The notes: generated by a model not told the origin, from the sequence alone. Shown: positions 37,952 to 47,263, counted from the first letter of the stretch. The stretch: 64,000 nucleotides of DNA from Candidatus Poribacteria bacterium (GCA_022827185.1 JAJDTM010000005.1:124001-188000), one strand, 5' to 3'. Numbers and translations are program-made.

Positions 37952-39937
37952 CTAAAAGGCACGGATCACCTTTGCTACCAAACGCTGTTTGAATTCTGAA
38001 GCATTTGGATCACCAAGGACGATGAAAAAATCGGTGCCAGCGTACCCGGATCGGCGCAATGCGAAGTAGATGTTGATGCCTTCTACTTGCCAGATTAGGC
38101 GACTGCCGAGGCTTAGCGCGGGGCTGAAATCATAAGTCAGCGTTAGAATCTGTTGGTAACGCCGCTCAAAATGCCATTGGATTTGGGAAGTCAACCCAGC
38201 AGTGAAGCCATAGGCGCGGAGATTTAGATTTCCGCTGATGCGATGAATTGCCTCACCTGCCTGTTCACCCCAATTGTATGTAATCCCAACATTATTGAAC
38301 CTGTCAGAAGCACGCGCCCGTAATCCGATGCTGAAAACACTATCGTTGAATTCTTCAAATTGCCCGCCTCTCCAGCCAGCGGCAAGGGCATAATCACTAT
38401 GCGTTAGGAGAAGTGAAGATACGGACAAGTTACGTCGGAAAACCTTACCTTCATAGGTGTTAGAAGCCTCAGATTGCACAGAGAGGGAGGCACTGCGGAG
38501 GAATCCGTCACGCCATTCGTTCCGAAAATAACTCCCTAAACTTAGACCGCGATACGCCGTAAATGGATGGTATCCGAGTCTGTTGACGAAATCTGAATCC
38601 ACAAAAAATACAGATAGATACGGCTGAACGAGTTGTCCTTGGTAAATCAAATTGGCGAACCCGTCCCTTCCGTTTGATTCGCCCGTCCAGCTTTGGGCGA
38701 TAGCGGATCTTGCTAAAAACTTACCGTGTCTCACATCACCTGATAAGTGCCCTACGTTGTTTACCCCGTCCTCTCGTTGATGATGGGACAAGAATGCTGC
38801 GCTGACATTAGATGTTGCCGTTAGCGATTGCGAGGCTTGTAGGATAACGTTTTGGTTGTTTCGGTGGTACGTGCCTAAAGTGCCGATAGAGGTGTTTTTG
38901 CCAAGTTTTCCAAAGAGTTTGAGTCCCCCGTCCATATCCATTATTCGTCGCGAGTGGAACAATTGCCCGAGACGGTAGACATTGCCTCCCTCGGAAAAGA
39001 AAGGACGGCGATCGGGAACATAACGTTCGCCATAGGAGAAATCGATGCCTTCCACTGCCTGTTCGATGTTGTCAAAATCAGGGTTGGCTGTACCGATGAG
39101 TCGTAATTGTGGTGTAACCTCGTAGCGAATATCCGCGCCTGCCCGAGCTGTGTATTCCCTCTCATCAGTTTCCGTTTCGCTGATGCCACTGATCAGGTAG
39201 GGTAACAACTTGAGTTCACGCTTTCGCGGTGGCGGTAGCACATCGACCCAATGCCCATCGTTCTCTCGAAATTCGTTAACGCCCAGATTGCACCACCATG
39301 ACTTTTCCCCAGTCCGCTGCTGCCCTCTATCCATGTTAATGCCCATCCGAACGGGTTTGTCTGTGTCGGGATAATCGAGCATCTGCCACGGGATTTCCAT
39401 CTCCACGATCCAGCCATCTTCTACAATCTGCGCTGCGGTTTTCCATAACCCAATCCATTCGCTTTTTTCGGCGCGTCCGGTAGCGAGATGTGCGTATTTC
39501 GTGCCGAGTGGGTTTACGATGAAGAAATTTCTGTCAGAAAACTGGTGTGTATGAAACGGATCAAGACTGAAAGCGACCCAGTCTTCTCCACGGATTCGGG
39601 TTTGGTCTTTGGTTTGGCGTGCCACAATTTTATTGGGCATATCATCGTAGAGGTGAAGTCCGACGTAGATAGCTGTGTCAGTGTAAACGAGCCGACCAAC
39701 GGATTGGTTTTTTGCCGGTTTTTCGGTGCGTTCATCTGTGAATCCAACTGCTTTCGGTGCGTCTCGCCAGCAAGCATCGTCGAGAACACCGTCAACGGTG
39801 GGTGGTTGCTCAACTTTGAGTGCGGGGAGTTCTTTTTTTACGGTCTGTATGTTTTCATCTGCCCAAATTTGTAAATTTATGATCATGAACGATAGTGCAA
39901 TGAGCAACACTATTGCATAATTTTTGCGTGTTTTCAT
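37952..39937 (-). CDS. DOMON/CBM9-like plus DUF5916 outer-membrane barrel protein, copy 3
   Basis: The likely start is ATG 39937, after GGAGG; an upstream in-frame ATG (39985) adds 16 residues before the signal peptide (YAIVLLIALSFMIINLQIWA). The rest mirrors copies 1 and 2: CBM9/DOMON-like module (QPPTVDGVLDDACW, VEMEIPWQMLDYPDTD), then a DUF5916 barrel (ANPDFDNIEQAVEGID, VPDRRPFFSEGGNVYRL) ending IVLGDPNASEFKQRLVAKVI plus RAF. The C-terminal Phe and strand pattern suggest outer-membrane insertion. A terminator-like hairpin follows. Confidence 0.85.
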   Translation of the reverse strand: MKTRKNYAIVLLIALSFMIINLQIWADENIQTVKKELPALKVEQPPTVDGVLDDACWRDAPKAVGFTDERTEKPAKNQSVGRLVYTDTAIYVGLHLYDDMPNKIVARQTKDQTRIRGEDWVAFSLDPFHTHQFSDRNFFIVNPLGTKYAHLATGRAEKSEWIGLWKTAAQIVEDGWIVEMEIPWQMLDYPDTDKPVRMGINMDRGQQRTGEKSWWCNLGVNEFRENDGHWVDVLPPPRKRELKLLPYLISGISETETDEREYTARAGADIRYEVTPQLRLIGTANPDFDNIEQAVEGIDFSYGERYVPDRRPFFSEGGNVYRLGQLFHSRRIMDMDGGLKLFGKLGKNTSIGTLGTYHRNNQNVILQASQSLTATSNVSAAFLSHHQREDGVNNVGHLSGDVRHGKFLARSAIAQSWTGESNGRDGFANLIYQGQLVQPYLSVFFVDSDFVNRLGYHPFTAYRGLSLGSYFRNEWRDGFLRSASLSVQSEASNTYEGKVFRRNLSVSSLLLTHSDYALAAGWRGGQFEEFNDSVFSIGLRARASDRFNNVGITYNWGEQAGEAIHRISGNLNLRAYGFTAGLTSQIQWHFERRYQQILTLTYDFSPALSLGSRLIWQVEGINIYFALRRSGYAGTDFFIVLGDPNASEFKQRLVAKVIRAF

Positions 39938-40018
39938 TCTGAATTGGTATCCTCCATCTTTAGATATTTTAGGGGCTTTCGACAAGGATTATCAAATTGT
40001 CAACAACTGAACAACAGA

Positions 40019-40819
40019 TTAGAGCGTTTCTACCTCGCCTGTGTCCAAGTATTGCAGCGGGCTTTCCAGGTGATAGACTTCAGAGTCTTCCACAATTTGT
40101 TTAAGGAATCCTAAGTGCCCAGCACCGATGATTAGCAAAATACGCTCATCTTCTGATTCCGTAATTCGGGTGAGATTGACAAAAGTTTTGAGGTTCCGAT
40201 TATACCAAAAATGTGCGACCCAATTCGCCCCCGGGTACTCGTCTTGAAGACCAATTCGGGCTATCCGTAAGTAGTCGCGGAGGTTTGTGCGGATCTTTTC
40301 ATCTTGGTTCTCCCGTATATACATGTCAACTATGGGTTCGTATTTTTCAGGCTCAATCCAGATTCTGCCATCTTCATCCTGCGTCATTTTTCCAGTAGGT
40401 GGCGGTCCCAGAAGATGTTCCTGATCGTTCGTCTCTGCAAACGCCCCGTAATCTGTCCAATGATCCTCCCGATCCTCCCGAACGATTGGATCATCGCGCA
40501 AATAATCTACACAGTGGACCTTTGGATGTCCCATCTGTTTCGCTAATCGGAATCCAATCTGGTGGATTTCATGGGGTTTAAGTTGGAAGTTGTCCTTCAG
40601 ATAGGCATCATATTCGTTCTGAAGTTCAGCCTCCCAATGTGTATCAACTTCGACGGCTATCTTCGTCGGTTTGAAACGGGCAAGTTGTTCAGCGAGCTGC
40701 TGAAGTTCGGCTTGGCGTTTGGGTGCAAGGACATCGTCCATTCTATAATTGATTCGATCTGCGCCCCAATTTGCCAAATGTCCACTACCAAGAATCATAA
40801 TTGTCGGTTTCGTTGACAT
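40019..40819 (-). CDS. DUF5694-type protein (TraB/ChaN-like)
   Basis: The 266-residue protein starts IMILGSGHLAN and continues FKPTKIAVEVDTHWEAELQ and later ILLIIGAGHLGFLKQIVED, the paired GxGH motifs of the DUF5694 family, which resembles the TraB/ChaN haem-binding-like fold. No signal peptide or membrane segment is visible. The start follows AAGGAGAAAAC. Function is unknown. It lies 82 bp upstream of the start of DUF5916 copy 3 on the same strand, so the two may be co-transcribed. Confidence 0.8.
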   Translation of the reverse strand: MSTKPTIMILGSGHLANWGADRINYRMDDVLAPKRQAELQQLAEQLARFKPTKIAVEVDTHWEAELQNEYDAYLKDNFQLKPHEIHQIGFRLAKQMGHPKVHCVDYLRDDPIVREDREDHWTDYGAFAETNDQEHLLGPPPTGKMTQDEDGRIWIEPEKYEPIVDMYIRENQDEKIRTNLRDYLRIARIGLQDEYPGANWVAHFWYNRNLKTFVNLTRITESEDERILLIIGAGHLGFLKQIVEDSEVYHLESPLQYLDTGEVETL

Positions 40820-40895
40820 GTTTTCTCCTTGAAAATATACCTTCGTTCAATATATTCGTCCAAATAACGAGAATGCTTATTGTTTTTTTAAAGAG

Positions 40896-40955
40896 GACTT
40901 ACGCAGTCCCTTTTCAGGCGGGGTTTCAAACCCCACCTGCAGCAGTGCGTAGGAC
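40896..40955. repeat. Nested palindrome, MITE-like
   Basis: GACTTACGCAGT (40896-40907) and AGTGCGTAGGAC (40944-40955) form imperfect ends around a strong inner hairpin, CAGGcGGGGTTT and AAACCCCaCCTG (40915-40939). The ordered ends around a hairpin suggest a small mobile or REP-like element between two - strand genes. Confidence 0.5.
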
Positions 40956-40970
40956 GTAAATCCTGTGGCG

Positions 40971-43490
40971 TTAAAACATACGCGACCATTTAAAATCAAC
41001 TTGATAACCGCGTTCTTCCTCAAGCGGTTTTGCGAGGTTCAACCTGAACGGTCCACCTTGGAAACCGATGCCTAAGTTAATCTTCGGTTGGATATGCTTT
41101 ACGTCTCTCAAGTGATACCAGGCTTGTCCTATATCCATGAAAGGAACAATGAACGCGTCGTTGCCTAAACTATGAACATACTCCAGATTAAAGAGAAACC
41201 CGTGATTACCCACAAATTCATAAAGCGAGTATCCGCGTAACGTGCCGATGCCGCCGACGACAAATTGCCGTTGAAAAGGCAGTGGGTCAGTCGCTATGCC
41301 GACTTTTAAACGTGTGTCAATTCGATCTTCTCCAATCGGACAATAGTGCCGGAGATGAATCAAGAAACGCGTAAAATCGAAATCGGAACTGATTGCGGGA
41401 CTGGCATGTTCTACAAGGAATGTGTTATACCATTCGCCAGTATTTTTTCGGTTCTCAAAATTATATTTTACGTCTGTTTCACCGCGAGTATCAAAATCGT
41501 ATTTGAAAGAAATACTTCGCATACTGCCATCGTGTATGGGGGCATTTCTTTGTGGTGCTAATGAGGGATTAGTTGACCAGTTCCTTAAATGGAAGTGCAT
41601 CCTATTTTCGAGGCTTTTATGTTCTTCCCAAAGTAAGAACAATCCGAGTGAGTGCGTTATGTTCATCGGCTGCCATTGGAGGGTCATTACAGCACCTTCT
41701 CTGAGGTAGTAGTCCTGAAAATCGGTACCCCACAATGCTCTCAAAAACTGTTCACTGTCGCTTAGTAAGATATCCGTATCTCTGACAGATGTTAATCGGT
41801 GGATTTGCGCGCCATACGTCAAATTCAAGTTTTCGCCTGATGTGATACCCCCGCCGGCTCGATAATTAAGGCTTTGGCTTGAAAAGGCATAACTCATTGT
41901 ACCAAACAGGAATGGACTCGGTGCCGTAAGATATCGCGTGCCAGCGTCGTTTTCATTCATGTCGGTTAGTGTAATGGTTCTGTTCTCATTTTTCCGAATC
42001 GTTGCGCCAGCTCCTGGAAAGAAGAGAGGATCCAGGTGCCACTGTTTCCCAGTTTCAAATCCACCACCGAGTCGGAGTCCATCAATCCGATTTAAACCGC
42101 TGGCATTTACAGGGCGAAAGGTATCCCCGCTCGTGAAGGATATATTATCTCCACTCGTGAAGGATATATTATTTCCGCTCGTGAAGGATATATTATTATT
42201 ATGCTCCAAAATTCGTGGGACACTGTATTTGTCGGCTTCTAATGCATCTAACAATCCTTCCATGCGGGACGATTTTGGCGGTGGCAAGACCTTTAGCCAG
42301 TGTCCATCGTTTTTGTAAAATTCCTGTGTACCTATATTGGACCACCAGGAATGTTCTTTCGTCCGTGCCTGTCCGCGGTCAAAGTTAATCCCCATCCGAA
42401 TGGGTTCGGTTGTGTCAGGGTAATCAAGCATTTCCCACGGAATTTCCATCTCCACAATCCAACCGTCCTCGACAATGTTGGCGGCGACATTCCACTGTTC
42501 TATCCATTCGATCTTTTTTGATTCCCGTTTGGGAGAGTAGACATATTTTTTCCCGAGTGGATTTGCCATAAAAAAGGTCCGATTGGAAAATTGGTGCGTG
42601 TGGAGCGGGTCAATGCTGAAGGACACCCAATCCTCTATTGCTTTCGCCCCAAATCGGACATGGTCTTCGGTGTGATAGGCAACAATTTTATTTGGCTGGG
42701 AATCATAGAGGTGCCAGCCAACATAGATCGCTGCATCTGTATAAACCAGTTTAACTTGCGAATTATCCTCGACCGGATTTCCGGTACGGACATGGGTAAA
42801 ACTATCCGCTTGGGGCGCGGTTTTCCAGCACATGTCATTAAGTGTTCCATCAATAGTTGGTGGGTTTTCGACTTTTACAGCGTGTATCTCTCTTTGAACT
42901 GTATTTCGCATCGGTTCCGCTTGTGCCTTCAATGCGCCGCCGACATCGATATCTATCGCGCCAAAATTGCTGAGGCTGCCAAGCAGTTCCTCAATGCGTT
43001 CCGGTGCAATCTCACCGACAATGTTGACAAAGGTAACTTCGCCAGAGGTTTCGGGAAGCACAATGACGAAAATTCCATAAACCGTATCTTCGTCAAATAG
43101 TAGACTGATTTCTACTATCTCATTCTCTTCCTTGATTTTGACGAGAACTTCCCACTTCTCCTCTTTGAGTCTTTGCTGGAAATGGTTAACTAATTTCTTC
43201 TCGTCAATGATGGTTCTATCGTAGGTGCGGACATAGATACCGTCTAACATCTGGATCAGTTCAGCGACATCTGGTTGATTGCTCACCGATTTGCTCACCA
43301 GATTGATGAGTTTCGCTGTTAAGTTAACCTCGACTTTTGCCTCAAGGAGTTCAGGGAAGTCAAAGAGGATAAGCCCTTTTTTTTCAGTTTTGTCTTTGTC
43401 CTGTTGCGCGACTGCTAAATGCGTCAGTGTTAACGATAAGGCTAAAAACAGCAGCGCGAACAGTCGTATAAAGTGCTTTTGCAATTTCAT
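40971..43490 (-). CDS. DUF4252 / DOMON-CBM9 / Omp85-like barrel fusion protein
   Basis: The 839-residue protein has a signal peptide (LFALLFLALSLTLTHLAVA). Residues 35-190 resemble DUF4252 (LISKSV-type start, then LDGIYVRTYDRTIID and VEISLLFDEDTVYGIFVIV). Next comes a CBM9/DOMON-like module (about 200-400: PPTIDGTLNDMCWKTAPQ, VEDGWIVEMEIPWEMLDYPD) like that of the DUF5916 proteins. The C terminus (about 500-839) is an Omp85-type barrel with FVVGGIGTLRGYSLYEF and a terminal Phe. It overlaps the anti-sigma gene by 4 bp, so it is the third gene of an ECF/anti-sigma operon. Surface sensing or transport is likely, but unproven. Confidence 0.8.
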   Translation of the reverse strand: MKLQKHFIRLFALLFLALSLTLTHLAVAQQDKDKTEKKGLILFDFPELLEAKVEVNLTAKLINLVSKSVSNQPDVAELIQMLDGIYVRTYDRTIIDEKKLVNHFQQRLKEEKWEVLVKIKEENEIVEISLLFDEDTVYGIFVIVLPETSGEVTFVNIVGEIAPERIEELLGSLSNFGAIDIDVGGALKAQAEPMRNTVQREIHAVKVENPPTIDGTLNDMCWKTAPQADSFTHVRTGNPVEDNSQVKLVYTDAAIYVGWHLYDSQPNKIVAYHTEDHVRFGAKAIEDWVSFSIDPLHTHQFSNRTFFMANPLGKKYVYSPKRESKKIEWIEQWNVAANIVEDGWIVEMEIPWEMLDYPDTTEPIRMGINFDRGQARTKEHSWWSNIGTQEFYKNDGHWLKVLPPPKSSRMEGLLDALEADKYSVPRILEHNNNISFTSGNNISFTSGDNISFTSGDTFRPVNASGLNRIDGLRLGGGFETGKQWHLDPLFFPGAGATIRKNENRTITLTDMNENDAGTRYLTAPSPFLFGTMSYAFSSQSLNYRAGGGITSGENLNLTYGAQIHRLTSVRDTDILLSDSEQFLRALWGTDFQDYYLREGAVMTLQWQPMNITHSLGLFLLWEEHKSLENRMHFHLRNWSTNPSLAPQRNAPIHDGSMRSISFKYDFDTRGETDVKYNFENRKNTGEWYNTFLVEHASPAISSDFDFTRFLIHLRHYCPIGEDRIDTRLKVGIATDPLPFQRQFVVGGIGTLRGYSLYEFVGNHGFLFNLEYVHSLGNDAFIVPFMDIGQAWYHLRDVKHIQPKINLGIGFQGGPFRLNLAKPLEEERGYQVDFKWSRMF
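42128..42199 (-). repeat. Three 24-bp in-frame repeats encoding NISFTSG(D/N)
   Basis: Units at 42128-42151, 42152-42175 and 42176-42199 are nearly identical and encode NISFTSG plus Asp or Asn. They lie between the DOMON-like module and the barrel, a linker position. Copy number could vary by slippage without breaking the frame, since each unit is eight codons. Confidence 0.85.
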
Positions 43491-44167
43491 GGGTTTTCTC
43501 CTTCTTGCTGTGAGCGTTGATAATGTTCTGTATCCAGAACGTTCTGGGGTAAGCGATTAAGGCTATTCAGACTTCGATGGATTGCTGATGAAATACTGTT
43601 TTTCTGTTTCAGCGCGCTGCGGGAGGCTTTTTCAATCTGAACAAGGGGGCGGCCTGAAGCCTCATTAATTCGGACATCTGGAAGTTTTTTGTTAACGACA
43701 ATGCTTGTTCGCTCCACTGCGTAATTCAACTGACCGAGCGCGTAATAGAGGTCACGTGAGGCTTGCTGAACTTTCAGATGCTGTTGATACTGATAGGCAC
43801 CGAATAGAGCAATTCCGATAAAACACGCCAATGCTGCTGCGCGAGCGAGTCCCGAAGTCACATCACCCGAGAAAGTGAACAGTTGAAATATCCGATTTAG
43901 CCACTTTGGTCCCTTGTTAGGATGCGCGCGCACGTAAGCCTCAACCGCGTTGGAGATTTTTGGCGGCGGCTCTGGTTTCGGAAGTTCGTGTAATGCCCCA
44001 CTAATTGCTTGAACGAAGCGAACTTCATTCTGACACGTTGAACAAGTTGCCACGTGTGCTGCAACTGTCGCGTGTGTGTCTGCCTCCAATTCATTGCCAA
44101 GATACGCTTCTAAGGTATCCTGAACTTCCGTACAAGTTGGATCGCGGCGGGAGGTAAATTGGTTCAT
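43487..44167 (-). CDS. Anti-sigma factor with zinc-finger (zf-HC2) domain
   Basis: The 226-residue protein starts with a putative zinc-finger: CTEVQDTLEAYLGNELEAD, then HATVAAHVATCSTCQNEV with the HxxxCxxC motif. A membrane helix (AAALACFIGIALFGAYQY, about 115-132) separates it from a 95-residue periplasmic part. This is the layout of transmembrane anti-sigma factors that hold an ECF sigma at the membrane. It overlaps the upstream sigma gene by 4 bp and the downstream Omp85-like gene by 4 bp, so the three are translationally coupled. Confidence 0.92.
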   Translation of the reverse strand: MNQFTSRRDPTCTEVQDTLEAYLGNELEADTHATVAAHVATCSTCQNEVRFVQAISGALHELPKPEPPPKISNAVEAYVRAHPNKGPKWLNRIFQLFTFSGDVTSGLARAAALACFIGIALFGAYQYQQHLKVQQASRDLYYALGQLNYAVERTSIVVNKKLPDVRINEASGRPLVQIEKASRSALKQKNSISSAIHRSLNSLNRLPQNVLDTEHYQRSQQEGENP

Positions 44168-44709
44168 TCGTCATTTCTCCAGTAGGGACGTAATAGTTCC
44201 CTCAATTTCTTTCGGGCACGAAATACAAGTGATTTCACAGTACCTTCGGGTTGTTCTAAGACCTCTGCAATCTCTTTGAAACTCATTCCGTTCAATTCTC
44301 GCATAATTATCACTGTCCGCATATCCGGCGGCAATTTCTTAATGGCACAATGTACTGAATCTTTGAGTTCTTGTTGGATCACAATCTCATCTGGCATCGG
44401 ATTCGACCGACCAGAATGGGCGTGCATTAAAGTTTCGAGTGCTGTTTCAACGTCTGTATTGTCGTCTTCTGTTAAATGCACCTGAAATTTTTGTCGTTTT
44501 AGCAGATTGAAACAGAGATTCTGCGCGCATTTTAGCATCCATGCGCGTGCGGTCTTCGGACGCAATTCGGAACGGTGTTCCCACGCCTTAATGAATGTTT
44601 CTTGTGTTATATCCTCTGCATTTTCTCGATTTCCGAGTAGATAGAGGATGTGTTGATAAATCTGAGCTTTGTGTTCATGGACAAGCTCAAGGAATTTATC
44701 TTCAGTCAT
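44164..44709 (-). CDS. ECF-family RNA polymerase sigma factor
   Basis: The 181-residue protein is a compact ECF sigma: region 2 with YLLGNRENAEDITQETFIKAW and TARAWMLKCAQNLCFNLL, and region 4 with LPPDMRTVIIMRELNGMSF and EIAEVLEQPEGTVKSLVFRA. It directs transcription of a stress or envelope regulon, probably including its own operon. The gene overlaps a zinc-finger anti-sigma gene by 4 bp. Two near-identical repeats upstream (44743-44846) may be its autoregulated promoters. Confidence 0.95.
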   Translation of the reverse strand: MTEDKFLELVHEHKAQIYQHILYLLGNRENAEDITQETFIKAWEHRSELRPKTARAWMLKCAQNLCFNLLKRQKFQVHLTEDDNTDVETALETLMHAHSGRSNPMPDEIVIQQELKDSVHCAIKKLPPDMRTVIIMRELNGMSFKEIAEVLEQPEGTVKSLVFRARKKLRELLRPYWRNDE

Positions 44710-44742
44710 GTTTCAATTCCGCGCATTTTGAAGTTGTAGTTA

Positions 44743-44846
44743 ACTACAAATGAGTTGCAAAAAAGTTGCACTTTTTTTATCGTAACTTAACGCGTTTTGG
44801 AGTTAACGTTACTACAAACGAGTTGCAAAAAAGTTGCACTTTTTTT
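44743..44846 (-). promoter_or_regulatory. Twin 36-bp repeats upstream of the ECF operon
   Basis: Copies at 44743-44778 and 44811-44846 differ at about one position over 36 bp and start 68 bp apart. On the coding strand each reads AAAAAAAGTGCAAC, then TTTTTTGCAACTC, then TTTGTAGT. The GCAACT block followed by GTAGT fits the AAC-containing -35 and short -10 style of ECF promoters, so they may be tandem autoregulated promoters. This is inference. Confidence 0.55.
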
Positions 44847-45156
44847 CTTTAAAATTTTCAGAGGGGTTTAGATGCGGAAAGCTAAAAAAGAAAATGGCAG
44901 CGAAACCCAACACGCTAACTTTTGGAAACCTAATGGCGCGTTGGGTTTCACTTGCGAGTTTGGCTGCTTTAGTATCGCGAGCGACAAGAAATACGCAGAA
45001 ACACCCTATCAAAGACCCCCAGCAAAAACACTCGCTCCTACAAGAAAATGGCTGCTTCAGCATCGCGAGCACAGCTCGCTCCTACAAGAAAAAGTCCGAT
45101 GCTTTAGTATCGCGAGCACAGCTCGCTCCTACAAGAAAATGGTGACGAGTCCGATC
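44847..45156. repeat. Non-coding region with repeated palindromes
   Basis: GCGAGC-aca-GCTCGC occurs at 45065-45079 and 45112-45126 within a repeated context ATCGCGAGCACAGCTCGC and TCCTACAAGAAAA; partial copies precede at about 44975-45045. Open frames on both strands arise from the repeats and show no gene-like features. This looks like a REP cluster between two - strand genes. Confidence 0.6.
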
Positions 45157-46107
45157 TTATTCCCATTGAAACACAGTGCCTAATAGGCGCATCGGTTCAT
45201 CGCGGAGCAATCTGTATATCTGTGGTGCTTCGTCAATGTGTACGCGGTGTCGAATCAGCGGAGCAATCTCAATAGAATCTTGTCGGAGAAACCGACAGAG
45301 GTTCTCCAAATCATCGCAAGTGAAGTGGCTACACTGAAGGATGCTAATCTCCTTAAATTGTCCGATGTTAAAGGTATAATTGACATCGAACCGTCCTGCG
45401 ACAAGGAGGAGTCGTCCGCGAGTTTTACAGGCGCGAATCATCGGTGTGACCATGTCTGGGACACCAGCGAAGTCCATGACAGCGTCGAAAGCCCCATCCT
45501 GAATCTGTGTATCCCAACCATCTCCACTCGTATTGAAAACCTGTTCCGCTACACCTAACTGCCGGATCTGTTCCAATCGGGATTCCTCGATATCGCACAC
45601 GGTAACGCGGGCACCCATAGCGTAAGCGATCTGTGCCGCAAACATCCCGATGCAGCCCTGTCCGACAATAAGTACTTTTTCTCCGATGCGTGGATCGACG
45701 CGCCGACAACAGTGCATTGCGACACCGGAAATTCCGAAAAGGGCGGCTTCACCCGGCTCAATATCGACTGGCAATTTTAGGAGGAGTCCATCCTCTCGGA
45801 TCGTGAACCGCTCGACATGATTTACGCTCGCATAGATGAGATCGCCGACCTGGAGTTTCGTTACGTCCGGCCCCGTTTCAATAACTCTGCCGACGTTCTG
45901 GTAGCCATCACTCACCGGTAGATGGTCCTCAGAGGTTGAATAGTTGCCTCCGATAAGTTGATTCCGCTCCGTACCGTTGGTGAGACCTGTAAATAGAGCT
46001 TGGCACAGCACCTCGTTCCCGATAGGTGATGCTGGCTCTTTCCAATCGGTCGCAACGACTTTTTCGCGCCGTTTATCTGGTAATGGTTTGACGACAAGTG
46101 CTCTCAC
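45157..46107 (-). CDS. Zinc-type medium-chain dehydrogenase/reductase
   Basis: I place the start at GTG 46107, 11 bp after AAGGAG, giving 316 residues starting VRALVVKPLP; a longer frame to 46191 lacks support. The N-terminal GroES-like domain (GTERNQLIGG, VGRVIETGPDVTKLQVGD) and a Rossmann domain with VLIVGQGCIGMFAAQIAYAM are clear. The usual catalytic GHE zinc motif is replaced by SDGYQNVGRV, and structural zinc cysteines are not obvious, so metal dependence is uncertain. It is divergent from the HpcH/RraA pair and could supply or remove a related substrate. Confidence 0.85.
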   Translation of the reverse strand: MRALVVKPLPDKRREKVVATDWKEPASPIGNEVLCQALFTGLTNGTERNQLIGGNYSTSEDHLPVSDGYQNVGRVIETGPDVTKLQVGDLIYASVNHVERFTIREDGLLLKLPVDIEPGEAALFGISGVAMHCCRRVDPRIGEKVLIVGQGCIGMFAAQIAYAMGARVTVCDIEESRLEQIRQLGVAEQVFNTSGDGWDTQIQDGAFDAVMDFAGVPDMVTPMIRACKTRGRLLLVAGRFDVNYTFNIGQFKEISILQCSHFTCDDLENLCRFLRQDSIEIAPLIRHRVHIDEAPQIYRLLRDEPMRLLGTVFQWE

Positions 46108-46248
46108 GATATTGCTAACTCCTTGCAGAAATTTGGGTTCATAATTCGCTTTTTTTATCCTAAATGAAACCCATGGATTTGTCAATGCCAAATTGGTCTA
46201 AGGTCAAAATTCTCGGTTTTCATTGCTTGTGATTTTTTAAAAAAATTG

Positions 46249-46277
46249 TTGACAGATTGTCGCGTTTTTTGTACAAT
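46249..46277 (+). promoter_or_regulatory. Strong sigma70 promoter of the HpcH/RraA operon
   Basis: A consensus TTGACA (46249-46254) and TACAAT (46272-46277) are separated by 17 bp, about 84 bp before the HpcH start codon. Confidence 0.8.
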
Positions 46278-46361
46278 TTTAGATTATTTTACGAGAAAAT
46301 TTTCGGAAATGATTGAAACCGTTTTTACCCCTTCACGTTAATTTTTTAAGGAGAATCCGTA

Positions 46362-47240
46362 ATGCCAAAACGCGTTAATAAAGCGATTGAATTACTGGAA
46401 GATGACCTGCCTGTCTTCTACACTGGCAGTCACACGGGCGCGAACTTGAACTACGACGCAGGTCGCGAGATGGCAAAGACCTGGGCAGATTATATCAATG
46501 TCGGTATGGAGCACGGGAGTTTCGATCTCGCTGGGTTGGATAGTTTCATGCGCGGTCTTGCTGATGGCGGTCCAACGAATAGTGGACACACAACCCCGGC
46601 AGTCGTTGTCGAATTGCCGGTAGATGGCGTTAGCGCAGATGTAATTCGTGCCAACGGTTGGCAGATGCGACAGCTCCTTGCACGCGGTGTACACGGACTC
46701 CTGCTTTGTCACGCTGAATCTCCAGAAGCGGTCAAGGCATTTGTTGAAGCGTGTCGCTACCCGTTCCAAACAATCGGCGTCGGTACGCAGTTGGATGTCG
46801 GCAGACGCGGTTCAGCGGGTCAAGGCTCCGCCGCACCTATCTGGGGCATTTCTGCTAACGAATATCTGGATGTCGCCGATCCGTGGCCCCTGAACCCAAA
46901 GGGTGAACTCTTCTTAGGACTCAAATTTGAAAACAGACGGGCATTAGCGAACGTTGAAATCACCGCGCAGGTACCCGGCATCGCCTTTGCAGAGTGGGGA
47001 CCCGGTGATATGAGTATGTCATTTGGCTACAAAAATCCGCCGAGCCCACGTCCACAGGAATTGCAAGATGCCCGGGATCGTGTCTTTGCAGCGTGTAAAG
47101 CAGCTGGCATCCGATTTTTAGAAAGCGCGTCCCCAGATACAATTGAGGCGAGCATCGATGCTGGTGTCAGGATTACCGGTGGCGGTGAGGAAGCTGCACG
47201 CATCGGACGGGCGTACGCCGGTAGGACAATGCCTGTTTAA
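46362..47240 (+). CDS. HpcH/HpaI-family class II aldolase
   Basis: The 292-residue protein fits the HpcH/HpaI aldolase/citrate lyase family, metal-dependent enzymes that cleave 2-keto acids into pyruvate and an aldehyde. Visible elements are LLARGVHGLLLCHAESPEA, VGTQLDVGRRGSAGQGSAAP and IAFAEWGPGDMSMSFG, with FAEWGPGD standing in for the Glu/Asp metal-binding loop. The GTG-free ATG start follows AAGGAGAATCC. It lies 122 bp before an RraA-family gene on the same strand; the two probably act on related keto acids in one pathway. Confidence 0.85.
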   Translation: MPKRVNKAIELLEDDLPVFYTGSHTGANLNYDAGREMAKTWADYINVGMEHGSFDLAGLDSFMRGLADGGPTNSGHTTPAVVVELPVDGVSADVIRANGWQMRQLLARGVHGLLLCHAESPEAVKAFVEACRYPFQTIGVGTQLDVGRRGSAGQGSAAPIWGISANEYLDVADPWPLNPKGELFLGLKFENRRALANVEITAQVPGIAFAEWGPGDMSMSFGYKNPPSPRPQELQDARDRVFAACKAAGIRFLESASPDTIEASIDAGVRITGGGEEAARIGRAYAGRTMPV

Positions 47241-47263
47241 AACCTATCTCTTTATCCACAAAC

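Noticed and set aside
44834..45145. Overlapping open frames on both strands in the repeat cluster
   Set aside because: They arise from repeated palindromes, with no ribosome binding site or family likeness.
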